A stretch of DNA of 64,000 bases from Mytilus edulis. Lineage: Eukaryota > Mollusca > Bivalvia > Mytilida > Mytilidae. The translations under genes were made by a program, and so were the position numbers. The stretch covers positions 86,306,592 to 86,370,591 of the forward strand of contig NC_092347.1 in the NCBI RefSeq assembly GCF_963676685.1. Direction: 5' to 3'. Within the stretch, counting starts at the first letter, position 1. Each line of letters begins with the position of its first letter. Shown one piece after another: positions 48,001 through 61,546 of the stretch. Below the pieces are notes generated by a model. The model was given only the letters and a program-made list of their open reading frames with translations. It was not told the origin of the DNA and did not search any database.

Positions 48001-51000
48001 TGTATATAACAAAGATTTAAGTTGATTCTGGACAAAGAAAGATAACTCCAATTAAAAAAAAATCTTGCTATTGCACAATATTTTGCAATTAGATGTTTCT
48101 TGCTTACTATTCTGGACAAAGAAAGATAACTCTAATTAAAAAAAAATTGCTATTTCACAATATTGTGCAATTAGATATTTCTTGCCATTGTGCAATACTG
48201 TGCAATTGAAAAGACTTGCTATTGCACAATACTTAATATAATAATTTTAGATCCTGATTTGGACCAACTTGAAAACTGGGCCCATAATAAAAAATCTAAG
48301 TACATTTTTGGATTCAGCATATCAAAGAACCCCAAGATTTCAATTTTTGTTAAAATCAGACTAAGTTTAATTTTGGACCCTTTGGACTTTAGTGTAGACC
48401 AATTTGAAAACAGGACCAAAAATGAAGAATCTACATACACAGTTAGATTTGGTATATCAAAGAACCCCATTTATTCAATTTTTGATGAAATCAAACAAAG
48501 TTTAATTTTGGACCCTGATTTGGACCAACTTGAAAACTGGGCCAATAATCAAGAATCTAAGTACATTTTTAGATTCAGCATATCAAAGAACCTAACTGAT
48601 TCATTTTTTGTCAAAATCAAGTTAAGTTTAATTTTGGACCCTTTGGACCTTAATGTAGACCAATTTGAAAACGGGACCAAAAGTTAAGAATCTACATACA
48701 CAGTCATGACAGTTAGATTCGGCATATCAAAGAACCCCAATTATTCAATTTTGATGAAACAAACAAAGTTTAATTTTGGACCCTTTGGGCCCCTTATTCT
48801 GTTGGGACCAAAACTCCCAAAATCAATACCAACCTTCCTTTGATGGTCATAAACCTTGTGTTTAAATTTCATAGATTTCTATTTACTTATACTAACGTTA
48901 TGGTGCGAAAACCAAGAAAAATGCTTATTTGGGTCCCTTTTTGGCCCCTAATTCCTAAACTGTTGGGACCTAAACTCCCAAAATCAATACCAACCTTCCT
49001 TTTGTAGTCATTAACATTGTGTTTAAATTTCATTGATTTCTATTTACTTAAACTAAAGTTATTGTGCGAAAACCAAGAATAATGCTTATTTGGGCCCTTT
49101 TTTGGCCCCTAATTCCTAAACTGTTGAAACCAAAACTCCCAAAATCAATCCCAACCGTTCTTTTGTGGTCATAAACCTTGTGTCAAAATTTCATAGATTT
49201 CTATTAACTTAAACTAAAGTTATAGTGCGAAAACCAAGAAAATGCTTATTTGGGCCTTTTTTGGCCCCTAATTCCTAAAATGTTGGGACCAAAACTCCCA
49301 AAATCAATACCAACCTTCCTTTTGTGGTCATAAACCTTGTGTTAAAATTTCATAGATTTCCATTCACTTTTACTAAAGTTAGAGTGCGAAAACTAAAAGT
49401 ATTCGGACGACGACGACGACGCCGCCAACGTGATAGCAATATACGACGAAAATTTTTTCAAATTTTGCGGTCGTATAAAAACTGTTCAGCAAGTTCTTAA
49501 CATTTACAATTTTTCAATCTGTTAACATATAAAAATTAAACATATGCAAAATGTAAATGTATATAAGCTGTCAGAATATCAAATAATTTCTGTAGATTTG
49601 TTTGCTTTTAAAACATATCCAACAGTTAGTAAATTATTACCTTGTTTGATGTTTTGACCTGTTGTTTTCCTTAATCCATTAAACTTAGGACTGGAACATC
49701 CAGATTTCCCTTGTTTAACCAACTGGCCATACATCTGAACAATATTTTCTGGTGAGGTATCAAGATGGTTTGGTGGCTTCTCATACTGTTGCCACCGCCT
49801 GTCATTAGCTGTGGGAAAATGGTGGCCATTTACAGGAGCTCTACCTAAATAAGCTGCTGGTACCAGTCCTACTTTTCCATTAACCTCAGCCTCAAAATAC
49901 CCTCTGTCATCTAATGGACCTGTAAAACAATAATCTATGTCATTTAATTTTCATATCTTTACTTTATAGTTCCTATTTACTTTCAGCAATAAGTGTTCTT
50001 TTTTTTTTTATACAATATCTGTATTTATTTTTACTTATTAATTCCCTAAATATTGTCATGGTTTTTACCAAAAGCATTAGTAAATTATATTACATGATTT
50101 TTTAAAAGAAAAACATAAATTTCTTATTATTTCAATGGATAAGTTACCTGTACAAGAAAATATATCCCAATTTTTTCAAGTCACATTTCTAATTAAGGAC
50201 TGTTACCTTATGAAATGAAAACCTTTTTTAAAAATATAGAACTTACCTGTAATAAGGACATTATCTCCCTTGTTCAGTTGTAGTTCCAGTCGAGGACTGT
50301 TACTTTTAGAAAACATAGAAGGATCGTAGTCTGATACTACTGTGAAGTGTGGATTCTTTGGTATCTCTCCTTGTACAAACTGTTCTGATATTAAATGTCT
50401 GTCATTCTGGTCAGGGACTTTACCATTAGATAACTATAAAATACAAATATAAATTGACATGTAGCTATATATAAGATTTATTTAGACTAATTTTTCCACT
50501 AATTTTGGAACCTAAACAAAATCATGTGCATACAAAAAAAAAATGGACAAACCAGAAAACATGATAAAAAACTTTGTCATACCTGCACACCTTCAGGAGC
50601 TACAATGTGGAAGATCTCCATCCAGCTCGATTAAGGGGAGATAATTCTTGACAACATTTTTGAATTTTCATTCAAAATTAAGTAGTCAGGGTACAGGTCC
50701 AATAGGTATTTTATATTTATAAATAAAAAGGAAGTTTCACCCTAAATCTGAAGTGTTGTCAGTTATACTGTCTTGAATATACCTGAGTTTATGATAACAT
50801 TGTCACAGAGTGTATACATCTGAAATAATTTTGATTATAGTATATCACCAAAATTCTTTTGATTTTTTAAATCTAAAACAATTCATATCTTATTTTTAGA
50901 AAAAATCTCTTTTATAACTAAATAACATACCATTGATGGACTTTCATTATCTTGTTTGTCCATATAAGATTCCATAACTTTAAGCTCCTCTAGCAGAGCT

Positions 51001-54000
51001 GATGATTTCCCAGATCCCTGGCAAAATTCATCTTTAAGGCGCCGTAAAAGGCTGTCCTGAAAATATAACAAAACAAATCCTTCTTCAAATCACTACCTTC
51101 TGTATAGATACAAAATAAAACAGCTGAACTAAAACTTTTTATGTTGTTGGACATATATAGGCTTGATTTGAAAAATATGCCTTTGTAATTTTCTGTTGAT
51201 TTTCCTATAAAGTTAGTTGAGAATAATTCATGGGCGCTTGAATATATCATGATTTTATCAAAGGTTGGCCTATTATGTCAAATATTTTTACCACCTGCTA
51301 TTTATATTTGTATTTTAACATGGGTGTGTACTCAAAGCATTTGAAGGACGTCATGTTATAATATCAAGTAATTTTTATGAGTACATCTAGATTTGACCAC
51401 AACATCCAGTGAGATTCAATATTAGTCTACATAAGATAATTATATAATAAAATGTAACTGAGTTTTATCTAATTCAAATATCAGAATATCCCATCACACA
51501 TGATGCAGATAATTTATTTTACAAAGCCTAACTTGAAGTGTTTGCATCAGTACCTTTTCTTTACATTTCTGTGACAGATGACTAATCCTGGCTTTTAAAA
51601 TAGCAATGTTCTTTGTTAAATCTTCTTTATTTGTTTCTAATGTTGATATCTGTGAAAATAAAGACAGAATAACATGTATTAAATTACTAATCAATCATTT
51701 AGTTATTATGTAACTTTTTGTTGAAAGACCAATTAACATGATTTGACTATACACCAACTAACTCCAACTTTATTCATACAATCCTCAGTCTTAAATTTAT
51801 AATTTCATCCTTCAAAAATACAAATCCAACTCTAAAAGTAGTCAGTGAGTAAGTAAATAATTGAGAAATTAATTTATGTTTGCATACATATACAGATGAC
51901 AACAATTTCAATAACACATGAGCTCTGACAACATACTTTAACATGCATACATCTCATTTGCATTGATAAACATTGTCTTATCAAGGCCTTTTATAGCTGA
52001 CTATGTGGTATGGGCTTTGCTCATTGTTGAAGGCCATACAGTGACCTATAGTTGTTAATGTCTGTGTCATTTTGGTCTCTTGTGGAAAGTTGTCTCATTG
52101 GCAATTATACCACATCTTCTTTTTTATATACAAAACATCACACAAAGCAGACATTCAACACGTACTGTATTTTAACTCCTATACTTATTTTATAAACAAA
52201 GGGAAATCAGGTGGGGCATAGAGATACCCTTTGATAGGAAAATAATTCCTTTTTCAGCATTTAATCTTAAAAAAAATATGCGTAGCTCAGCTTTTTTTTT
52301 ACCAAAAGGGACACTTATGCCCCTTTCCTTTAACCCTAGATATGTCCCTGGTAAATATATAAATTTTGAAAAAAAGAATCAGGCAAGTTAATATATTAGT
52401 CTTGAAATATTAAGCAGTCAAGCAGTTTGGTTGAAAATGAAGCCAAGATCTACCTTACCTATAGGATCCTAAATATCAATGAAAATGTACTACACATTGT
52501 AACCAACAGAGATGAAGCAAGGTGTTTAATAAAAAGCCTTGGAATTACTGAAGTTGACAAAAAATGTGGAAATCTCATTTGTTACAAATATCCTATATGG
52601 TTTTTGTGTATAGAGAGAACATAAATACATAAAACAGTATATAAAATATATTACACAGTATGATTTACTGATAAACAAATCAATTAAGAGATAAAAAATA
52701 GGTAAGCCGTGATTTATAGCTGCTAAAACTTCCCAACACACAATTTTGACTGATGCATACACATATAAATACACAAAAAAAAACAAAAAAAAAACAGAGA
52801 TTTTACATTTTGCAATTGACTGGCAATTTTCTGTGACATTTAACCCACCCACCACCAATTTTGATGTTTAAATTGTAATTCAAAACTAAATACCATAAAA
52901 TTTGCAGTTTCCTTTTTTTAAATCTAAAGTGGAAATGACATCCCCATTTAAATAAATTGGTTACAAAATTAAAAAAAATATCAGCAAGTTGTCTGAAGGA
53001 TAGTGAGGAAATAAACTTTTAATGTTATATGAATATTAACTCCACTTTGTAGTGGTTCACTTGTTGAAATGAAGTTTCACCATGCTAGCTAACAAAGTAA
53101 CATTCCACAAAAACACCCCAAACTTGATCATTGCTCCATTTCCTTAGCATAGAAGCAGACAAGAACTATGAATTGTGTCCTACTTTTGACCATAAAATCC
53201 TAATACCTCCAACTAGTTTCAAAATAATAATACAAACAATTTTTCAGTAACATTAACCTGAATAATTCATTAATTATATTCCGCTGATCTATGATTACTA
53301 CATTTTTTGAAAGTAGGAAAGATTGATCACTGTGAGGGACCAAATAATTCGGGGTACAGTAACATACAATATAATACTCTTTATTGCAAAACATGAAACC
53401 CTGGGGGGTTAAAATGCCAACATAGTACGTTGTATACACAAGTGACAAGAAACATAATACATGATAAATGTTTAAAACAAATCAAGTTGATATTAATATA
53501 TAAGTAAATGTGACATTCAGTATAATTGTTACAAGTGCCAACAACACTTATTAGTACCCTTGTCTGAATGTTAACATAATCCCGTAGTTTTCTCTGTAGG
53601 TGATATTTCTCTTCCTCAAGGGAGATAATCGATACTTTCAGTTCTTTAACCTCCTTCATTTGGTTGTTAACTGTCTCAGTCTGTTTAGTTTTAAATATAC
53701 AAATTGCAAAGTGTTTCACATTTTAGATTACTTAGTAACCAATAAAAATCTTATTGATCTGCAAGTGGCATACATTCCTTGATAACGTTTCTAAGAAAGT
53801 GAAATTTAAAAATAAATCTCTCATACCACATACTTATCTTATGCTTTTATCAGCTTGTCTTACAAGATTCAAATGTATTTCAGTTAAAAGACATTTCTTA
53901 ATCATTTTTTAACAGTTAAGTTTTCTAGAATTAAAATTGAATCCACAGCTGACAACAAAAGAAAGCAAATACATGTATCTTTAAAATTTAACTTTTGAAC

Positions 54001-57000
54001 TTTTGTTAATGCTAAATATAATACTAAATTCAAGGTGGATAATTTGTATTTATCACATAAAGATAATACCTTGCCGTCTAAAAGTCTTGAAACACTTTGC
54101 ATTTTGTCGTCAAGGCTATTTTTCTCAAAGTCCAGATGACTAAAGTTTTTGGCTTTCTCTTTCAACTGAATAATTTCAAATCTGAGTTGATCCCTTTCAA
54201 CTTTCAATGAACGAGCTTCACTATCCATGAATTGCAGCTAATAGTGTTAGATAAAGAATTCACAGCTTATATTGTTAGTAAAAGTAGTGATTTTGTATGT
54301 CTTAAAATGTTCATATTTCCATTCATTTCAGTATAGTCTAAATTTTTGCTTTGTGGAACATTACATATATTTGTCATTGACTGGAACCTAAATTCCAATA
54401 AACAAAGCATACTATGAAATGGGTGATTTTTTACCTTTTACTAAGTTTTACACATTAAAGGATAATATCACATAATTGCTGTTACTCAGCCACACACTAG
54501 CCAATCCAGTAAAGTGTCTGAATGTACACATATATTTCTATTATCTCAACTAGACCTAATAATCCCAGTCCAAAAAGACAACACTTGCTTAAGTTTAAAA
54601 GTATACAAAAGGAGATAGAAATGAAATAGATGTTATCTTACTGGTTGGAGTTCAAATTACTCAAGTTAAAAAAACTGAATGTTAGCTTTCCGAGAAAATA
54701 TTATATAGATTTGTCAAATTGTAAGAAACAGGAAAAAGTGAAATGTTTATATAATTTACCTGTTCGTGCAGGTTATTATAGTCTTGTTTCAGGTGTTTTT
54801 CTGATATGTGTGTTTCTGACACTTCTTGTTCTAGACAATGTAAAGCTTCAAGGGCATTAACTCTCATATCCTCTATTGTTCTACACTCCTCCTGCCATTG
54901 TCTTAACTCCACCAGTAAACTGTCAACTTCATTTGTCTGCAGAAAAGACCAAACATTATAATTTTTGTATAGGTGTAATACCATCAAATCATGGTACGTC
55001 ACATCCCGTTGTATACGAAAATAGGTTGAAAATAAATATTCCCTTGAATTTGACAGTTGTAGGTAATTAATCTTACATTTTATTGCAGTAAAAGATTTCT
55101 GTGTCATAAAAATATGTCTTTGGTATTTCAAAGCACCATTATTTTTTTATTTGGGATTTCTATAGAATATTTTGTTTTAATGAGTTTACATGGTGACTAA
55201 TAAGGGTAGAAATTTGATTTGTTAACTTCCAGTGATGGTTATTTTCTTATATGCAGTGTAATTTTATGTCATTTTTTTTCTATAGTACTGGACAGGATAA
55301 AACTTTACTCATGCCAAGTTTTTCTTTATTTGAAACAAAGATAAATTCCACACATTTTTTTGAAAAGTGCAAATTTAACAAAGAATAATAGGGGAAAATC
55401 AATGGTGGTATTACACCTATAGTTAAAAATGTTCTCAACTAAAAGAGTCCACTACATTTGGTATAACTTTTATTAAACTATAAAATCAGCTTCCATTTAA
55501 ACACTATAAATGTTGGCCAATTATTTAATCAGTTTGGGAATCTTAGCTCATTATGGTAATTTTATTGTGACAGAAGTTTATACAATGTAGTATGTTCCAC
55601 TATTTCTAATGGAATCTCATATTAGATAATACTTATAAATCTATATACCTTTGCTTGAAGTTCTCTGTCTTTACGTTTGAGTTGTGTTGTGACATCACTT
55701 CCTGTACTACCTGTCACTTGATCTGTAAGTTTTTCTTTCATTCTGTGCACCTCAACTTCAATTTCATTGAGCACTTCTCTATCTTTTTTATTCTCCTTCA
55801 ATAGAAAAAAATCCATAAATTCATTACACTGCTGTAGAAATCAGGTAAAGGTTTAGTTAAAATCCAGAATAATTTATCTTGTTTTTTATTCTTCATGCAT
55901 AAAACAGCATATAAATAATACAATGATCATGAAGTTAGCAGATTCACAAATTCAATTAGAAATAGAAGAACAAAAAATAAATGGGGAATGTGAACATGGG
56001 ACACAGATGAAGCCCCCGCTTGCATATAATGTTATAAAGGGACATAACTCAAGACAAGTATAAATGAAAGCTACAAAAATAAGAACTTGATCTGAGTTTT
56101 GTTGTCTTAAGCATTGTTTGCTAGTTTCTTAATATTGAGTTGAGGTAAAAATAAGCCAGAGAACACACATTGCATAACTCTAGAAGGGTAAAAGAAAACA
56201 CAATAAAATTCAAACTTAAACTGGGTTTTGTGGTAATAAGTATTGTGTATAAGATTCATAATATTTGCTTGAAGCAAACCAAAGTTAGAGAAAGGATACC
56301 AATTAGGGGACTTATGGACATACACACAGACAAAGGTAAAACTAAATGCCCTCTCAGATTTGGCATTGGAATAAAAAGTCGTGAAAAACTGTAAAAATGA
56401 TGTAGGAAAACATTTGTGATTTTAAAGATGCATATACTTGTTTATTTTAAGACTACTTACTTTGTTACAAAGTAGGTTCTGTAACATTTCTACAAAAGCT
56501 TCTAATATTTCTATGTGTCTACATTTTTCTTCAAGTTCTTTCTCTAACTTGTTTATCTATTAATAAAAAAAAAAGGTTACTAGTTTGAAAAGGTTGTTTT
56601 GAAATGATGCTCAATTACCTTTGCATGATACATTTTGTATCAAAACTGTTTTTTGCATTGACCATAGTGTAATTTGGGAAATTTCAAGAATATCAAATAA
56701 TCCTGTGAGAATTACAATCATAATATAAATGAAACTACATATACGCAAGAACTTAATAGTACAATCAACAACTTATATAGCACCCACAATTTACAGTAAA
56801 CTATATAATAAAACATATACAAGATACAGAAACATCTATCCACCATACTTTTCAAGATTCTACAAATTTCATTCATAAAATAAATTTTCTACAATAGAAA
56901 AGTCAATTACAGTTTGCATTGGTCTCCATCAAGCAAATATTAAAAGTTTGACCATAGAATGATGATGTCCAATGAAAATCTTCATATCAAACAACACTGT

Positions 57001-60000
57001 ATGAGATTGTCCAAACACTATATTTCTATAAAACAAACTCAGCTCATAAACAAAGAAAACAAGTGAAACTGCGAGCTACTGCTCACTGATGATACCCCCG
57101 CCGCAAGTGGATAATATTAATAGTGTAAAAATATGCAAGTGTTCGGTAAACAGGAAGTTGTCGAGTGATGAATCTGAAAACGCATCACACGGCATAGCTG
57201 ACTTATATAAATCCTGAAACCAAATTTCAGAAATCCTTGTATTGTAGTTCCTGAGAAAAATGTGACGAAAATTTTCAACTTGGCTATCATGTGTAAAATC
57301 ATACAAGTGTTCGGTAAACAGGAAGTTGTCGAGTGATGAATCTGAAAACGCATCACACGGTATAGCTGACTTATATAAATCCTGAAACCAAATTTCAGAA
57401 ATCCTTGTATTGTAGTTCCTGAGAAAAATGTGACGAAAATTTTCAACTTGGCTATAATGTGTAAAATCAGACAAGTGTTCGGTAAACAGGAAGTTGTCAA
57501 GTGATGAATCTGAAAACGCATCACACGGTATGGCTGACATATATAAATGTTGATACCAAATTACAGAAAGGGTGGATGTGTAGTTCCTGAGAAAAATGTG
57601 ACGAAAGTTTCATGGGACGGACTGACTGACGGACGGACTGACGGACGGACTGACGGACTGATGGACGGACTGACGGACGGACTGACGGACAGACAGAGGT
57701 AAAACAGTATACCCCCCCTTTTTTAAAGCGGGGGAAAGCGGGGGTATAATAATTACATGTATATCCATTTAAATATCAGTGTAAATATTTGTGCAAATTT
57801 TTAACATGCTTTACAATAAGTGATGTGGACAACATGTGACATACCCTTTGTCTACGTTTTTTGGCAGGAGGAAGCTTGGAAAATAATGTTAATGGCTATC
57901 AACCCATAATATTACGTTGTGTATCTTACGGTTAATGGTGTCAGTACTCTGAATCGACCTCATAATAAAATCTGTTGTAGTATTTTGGTTATCAGACTAC
58001 CTTCTTAAATGGAAAATTGTGGATTTTACTTTTGTAGTTTTATTCACAATAAAATTGATAAAAATCACAATAGTTGGTATAGCAGTGTCAGACACTTATG
58101 TAAAATTATTGACCTGCCCAGTAACTTCATTAATTTTAGTAAATACAAATTCAGAAAATGTTTACTTAATTGTTTAAAAGTATCCTATGTCAAATCTTGG
58201 GAAAATGCTTATAGCCAAAATAGCCAAGGAAAACTAAGAACATATTGTCAGTTTAAAACATCATTTTGTAAAGAAAATTATTTAAATATCTTGAAAAATT
58301 TTGATTTGAGAAAAGCAAAATTTTGATTTGAGAAAAGCTATCACAAAATTCAGGATTTCATCTCATAGACTTAAAATTGAAACTGGGAGATATTCCAAAT
58401 TAGAAGTTCATCAAAGAATTTGTGATAAATGCGATTTGAATAAAGTGGAAGATGAACTTCATTTTCTTATAGAATGTCCTGTATACTCTAAGGATAGAGA
58501 CATGTTATTTGATCTGATATTTAAAGAATGTAAAAATTTTTACTCCTTGGATATGGTCAATAAATTTATTTGGCTATTAAACTGTGAGTCTATTAATATT
58601 TTAAAACAACTTGGCTATTTCTTATCAAAACACCTGCCTTGAGTAAACATTTATAATATAACACTGGGATACTGTAAGTAATATTTAAAATGTCTAACTT
58701 TTTAAAGCATACTGTTTTGTTGTTTTGCTTTATTGTATTTGTAATTGTTTGTAACTATATATTGTCATGAATGTATATGCACTATGCCCCTTGAGGGTAC
58801 CTCTTATGGAAATAAAAGATATTCTATTCTATTCTATTCACAGTCGATTATAAATTATTTAATGTCCTTAAGGTCTTCTTACAACTTTTAGATTTGTTCG
58901 TGTAAAGAATCACTGTTGATTCATAAAATCTGTTGGTCATTTTTGTGTGTGGAGAATGCCTGATAAATTGAAGAAATATATATTATAATAAAATTGAGAA
59001 TGGAAATGGGGTATGTTTCAAAGAGACAACAACCCGACCATAGAAAAAAACAACAGCAGAGGGTCACCAACAGGTCTTCAATGTAGCGAGAAATTCCCGC
59101 ACCCGAAGGCGTCCTTCAGCTGGCCCCTGAACAAATATATATACTAGTCCAGTGATAATGAACGCCATACTTATTTCCAAATTGTACACAAGAAACTAAA
59201 ATTAAAATAATACAAGACTAACAAAGGCATTGACATCCCATTGTACAACGAAATATTTCAATCACAATTCTAAAGAATATTTTGTTTCATTGCTACTAGC
59301 AAGATAAGCTCTCTCCATTCTTTTGTATTAAAACTCTTGAAGAATTTTAATTTTTTAGCCACTAGCTAAAACATTTCTTACTATTTACATTATTACTGGT
59401 ATACAAAAGGAAAAGGCAAGTTAAATACTATCTTTACACAAGCATTATCTTAAATGATGTAATATAATGTATTTAGCATGAATGAAATCAGAAATCAGAC
59501 AGCTTAAGCATAGTAGTACCTCATCTTTACTGTGTTTCATTTCTTTCTCTGCATTATCAAAATTTCTTCTGGCTTCATAAGCCTAAAACATAAATAAACC
59601 ATACATTCATTCACATATAGAAAAGCATCAATGCTCACCATTGTTTATTATTGTACTAGTACAGGTTGTTTTTCTCATCGAAATAGGAGGAATCTATAAA
59701 TATGGCATTACTTTTGTCCCTGTACAATGCTGTTTTCCTAGCACATGGAGCATTAATACTGACTATAGTAAATTTGTGATTAAATCCATTTCTTAAAGTG
59801 AACGCTGAAAGCTATATATTGCATTCATTTTGCAGTAGAACTAGAATTGCATTGTATTAAATAATATGAAAGGCAATAATATGAACAGAAATATCTTCCT
59901 TTGTGCAAAATTGTTGTTAGCCCATCTGCAATCAGAGTAAAAAGGAAGGTAACTCCAATTATAAATATCAAACAGTTACATCCTTGATATTTCTAGAATT

Positions 60001-61546
60001 TTTAAATTGACTCAAAAATTCATACTTTAGCTTAATGTTTTTGTGTAAAACTCTTTATTTTGGGAGGCATGCACATAATGTAGCATGTCACTAGAATTCC
60101 TTAGAGCCATTCAATAACCTAAATATCTATTTCCTTAGGCCTATTTTACCTTTGTCTTCCATGTAAACAGACTCTCTTCTTCATCTGATATTTCTGAATA
60201 AGGAGCTGTTTTTTTCTAGAATAGACAAAATAAATTTAAATTTGATACATTTTAAAATTACTGAGAAAACAAAAGAAAATGCCTATTATGTGTGTAAGCG
60301 ATATTATTTTTAACACCATAATCTCTAAATCTGTAATGTTTCAAGCAAACTAGGTTTACAAATTTTCGAGGGAGAAACTCACATACTAAAAGACAAAATT
60401 CTCTTTATTGTTTTAGCAAATTTGAGAAAAAGGCTTGAACATCTAATATGAAGATTATAACTTGAATAATCTGAGGAGGGAATTCTGACCATCTGTTTAA
60501 ATCTTTTTTTCACCCCTATTTTTTCTCTTTAGTTTCTCATAGTTGTTAATTAACATAGTCAAAAATTTACCTCCAGAGTTTTTCCAATTTCCATAATTCG
60601 CTCCCGAAGTGATGTGCCTCTTCCTGTCGAGGCAGTCACATGACCACTGTCATGGAGACTAGATGGTCTTGGAGCAGCATAATTAACAGGGGCAGCATGG
60701 CTTTTTATCTCTTCTACAAAACCTGAAATAAATACAAATTTTATTTCAGAATTAACTCATCCTAGTGTCAAATCATGTCCCTTCAAATAAAATATGTATA
60801 AATAATAATTTCAGAAAGTATGGCATTTTGAAATTTGTTGCTGAAACCGTGAATTGTAATTGACCAGGTAACATTTTGAAAGGAAATTGCAGCTTTTAAT
60901 GAGGAAATGAATAATGTTTAAATTATTTGATCTTATTTTTCTATCAACACATTTTTTGTCAATTTCTCAGTTATTTTTTCAATTAAAGGAGCAACATGAA
61001 AATATCAATCAGCTGTTGCCTGATAAATCAAAATGAAACGACCAGATATAAACTGTTCTTACCATGCATATCATCCCCACTGTTCTGTTCTGAGCTTGGT
61101 AGATAGTACGATAAACTATCAGGAGTCTTAGAGACTGTAGATGGAGGCATCGTGTGGTGTTGTCCTGAGTGTGACTTTAACATATCAGTGCTGTCTGCTG
61201 AAAGGAACTTCCTCCTTTTCAGGACAGGACTTGATGTATTGGAATCTGTGCCATTCTGTGTCATTCCTTCACTCTCTGAAGGTAATTCTATACCAAGAAC
61301 CAGTTCCTCTTCTTTGTTCCTGGTATCACCTGGTTTGCTGGAATGTAAACTAGTTGCTTGCCCAACTGTTATCCATTTTCTCTCCTGTGATTTCACAGGG
61401 AGGAGTGATTCAACCTTTTTCCAATGAATCTCCTCTATGGAGCTGTCAAGGTCGTCACTATCTTTATCAAGATGGCTGATAAGATCATTAATTAATTTCC
61501 TCTTCTCCTCTGCTGTAGGTTTACTTTGATCTGTACCCCTTTTACT
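45038..61546 (-). CDS. RIM-binding-protein-type coiled-coil/SH3/FN3/SH3 protein, 5' end not found
   Basis: Seventeen minus-strand exons: 61063-61546, 60571-60722, 60150-60215, 59520-59582, 56461-56556, 55649-55795, 54760-54936, 54070-54237, 53558-53680, 51554-51649, 50931-51056, 50247-50433, 49641-49919, 47129-47232, 46291-46644, 45813-45878 and 45038-45076. They total 2727 bases, 908 codons plus stop, with all phases closing. Order: a Ser/charged region, then heptad-rich coiled coil over about ten exons (e.g. VERDQLRFEIIQLKEKAKNF). Next is SH3-1 (FTVVSDYDPSMF, GDNVLITG, RGYFEAEVNGKVGLVPAAYL), an FN3 domain (VVPDPPQDF, LSWKPPATPVTGYKIFVDGK), and SH3-2 (YLGIYDYDPQKQSP, GYFYG, HYGLVPSYFVEEIP). 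This matches RIM-binding proteins (RIMBP3/TSPOAP1-like), scaffolds that bind proline-rich partners at active zones or in spermatids. The subtype is uncertain, since a third SH3 is missing. The first listed exon starts at an acceptor preceded by an in-frame stop, so more 5' exons exist, probably beyond 64000. Confidence 0.88.
47511..49482 (+). mobile_element. 2-kb DNA-transposon-like dispersed repeat with internal tandem blocks
   Basis: The left end has CAGATGCTCCGCAGGGCGTA and TTTATACGACCGCA (47533-47546). The right end has TGCGGTCGTATAAA (49466-49479), a perfect 14-bp inverted repeat. The interior has GCACAATA-rich duplications (48010-48240), ~130-bp repeats of TTTAATTTTGGACCC (48250-48790) and four ~160-bp units with CCAAAACTCCCAAAATCAAT (48800-49400). 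It ends in a CGACGACG run. I recognise it as a common bivalve repeat. No transposase. It lies in the intron before the FN3 exon. Confidence 0.75.
52010..52125 (-). repeat. Dispersed 'AAGATGTGGTATGA' repeat in an intron
   Basis: Same family and orientation as 38525-38630, located between the exons at 51554-51649 and 53558-53680 of the RIM-BP-like gene. Confidence 0.7.
57060..57750 (-). mobile_element. Dispersed element with 168-bp internal tandem repeat
   Basis: CAAGTGTTCGGTAAACAGGA begins copies at 57136, 57304 and 57472, a 168-bp period, the third copy shorter. Since 168 is divisible by 3, an open frame of about 150 codons runs through on the minus strand; it is not a gene. A GACGGACGGACT-type simple repeat (57617-57692) and a GCGGGGGAAAGCGGGGGTAT end follow. 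Single-unit relatives sit at 9755-9915, 26835-27060 and 28990-29090. It is in an intron of the RIM-BP-like gene. Confidence 0.8.
57617..57692 (+). repeat. Simple repeat, 4/8/12-base GACGGACT-type units
   Basis: Runs of GACGGACTGACGGACGGACT-type sequence inside the element above. Confidence 0.85.
58009..58845 (+). mobile_element. LINE 3' end with zinc-finger tail, frame broken by a 22-bp duplication
   Basis: Two adjacent open frames (58009-58326 and 58328-58642) encode one LINE C-terminus: SWYSSVRHLCKIIDL, KNFDLRKAKF-stop, then RKAITKFRISSHRLKIETGR, ICDKCDLNKVEDELHFLIEC. The break is a tandem duplication, positions 58295-58316 repeated at 58317-58338. The element ends at GGAAATAAAAGATATTC plus (TATTC)n, as is usual for some LINE 3' ends. 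It is antisense to the host RIM-BP-like gene. Confidence 0.8.
58987..59229 (+). mobile_element. 620-bp dispersed repeat, 3'-truncated copy
   Basis: Starts AATAAAATTGAGAATGG like the full copies and stops after ACAAGACTAACAAAGGC. It is in an intron of the RIM-BP-like gene. Confidence 0.7.

Noticed and set aside
48190-48687. 165-codon open frame
   Set aside because: It is generated by ~130-bp tandem blocks of the 2-kb dispersed element. Low-complexity repetition, no domain.
57076-57540. 154-codon open frame with internal protein-like repeats
   Set aside because: It is the 168-bp tandem element read through, and the same sequence is dispersed in non-coding positions in the window.
61141-61427. 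Plus-strand frames of 70-91 codons over the RIM-BP-like exon
   Set aside because: Antisense shadows of the long exon 61063-61546.
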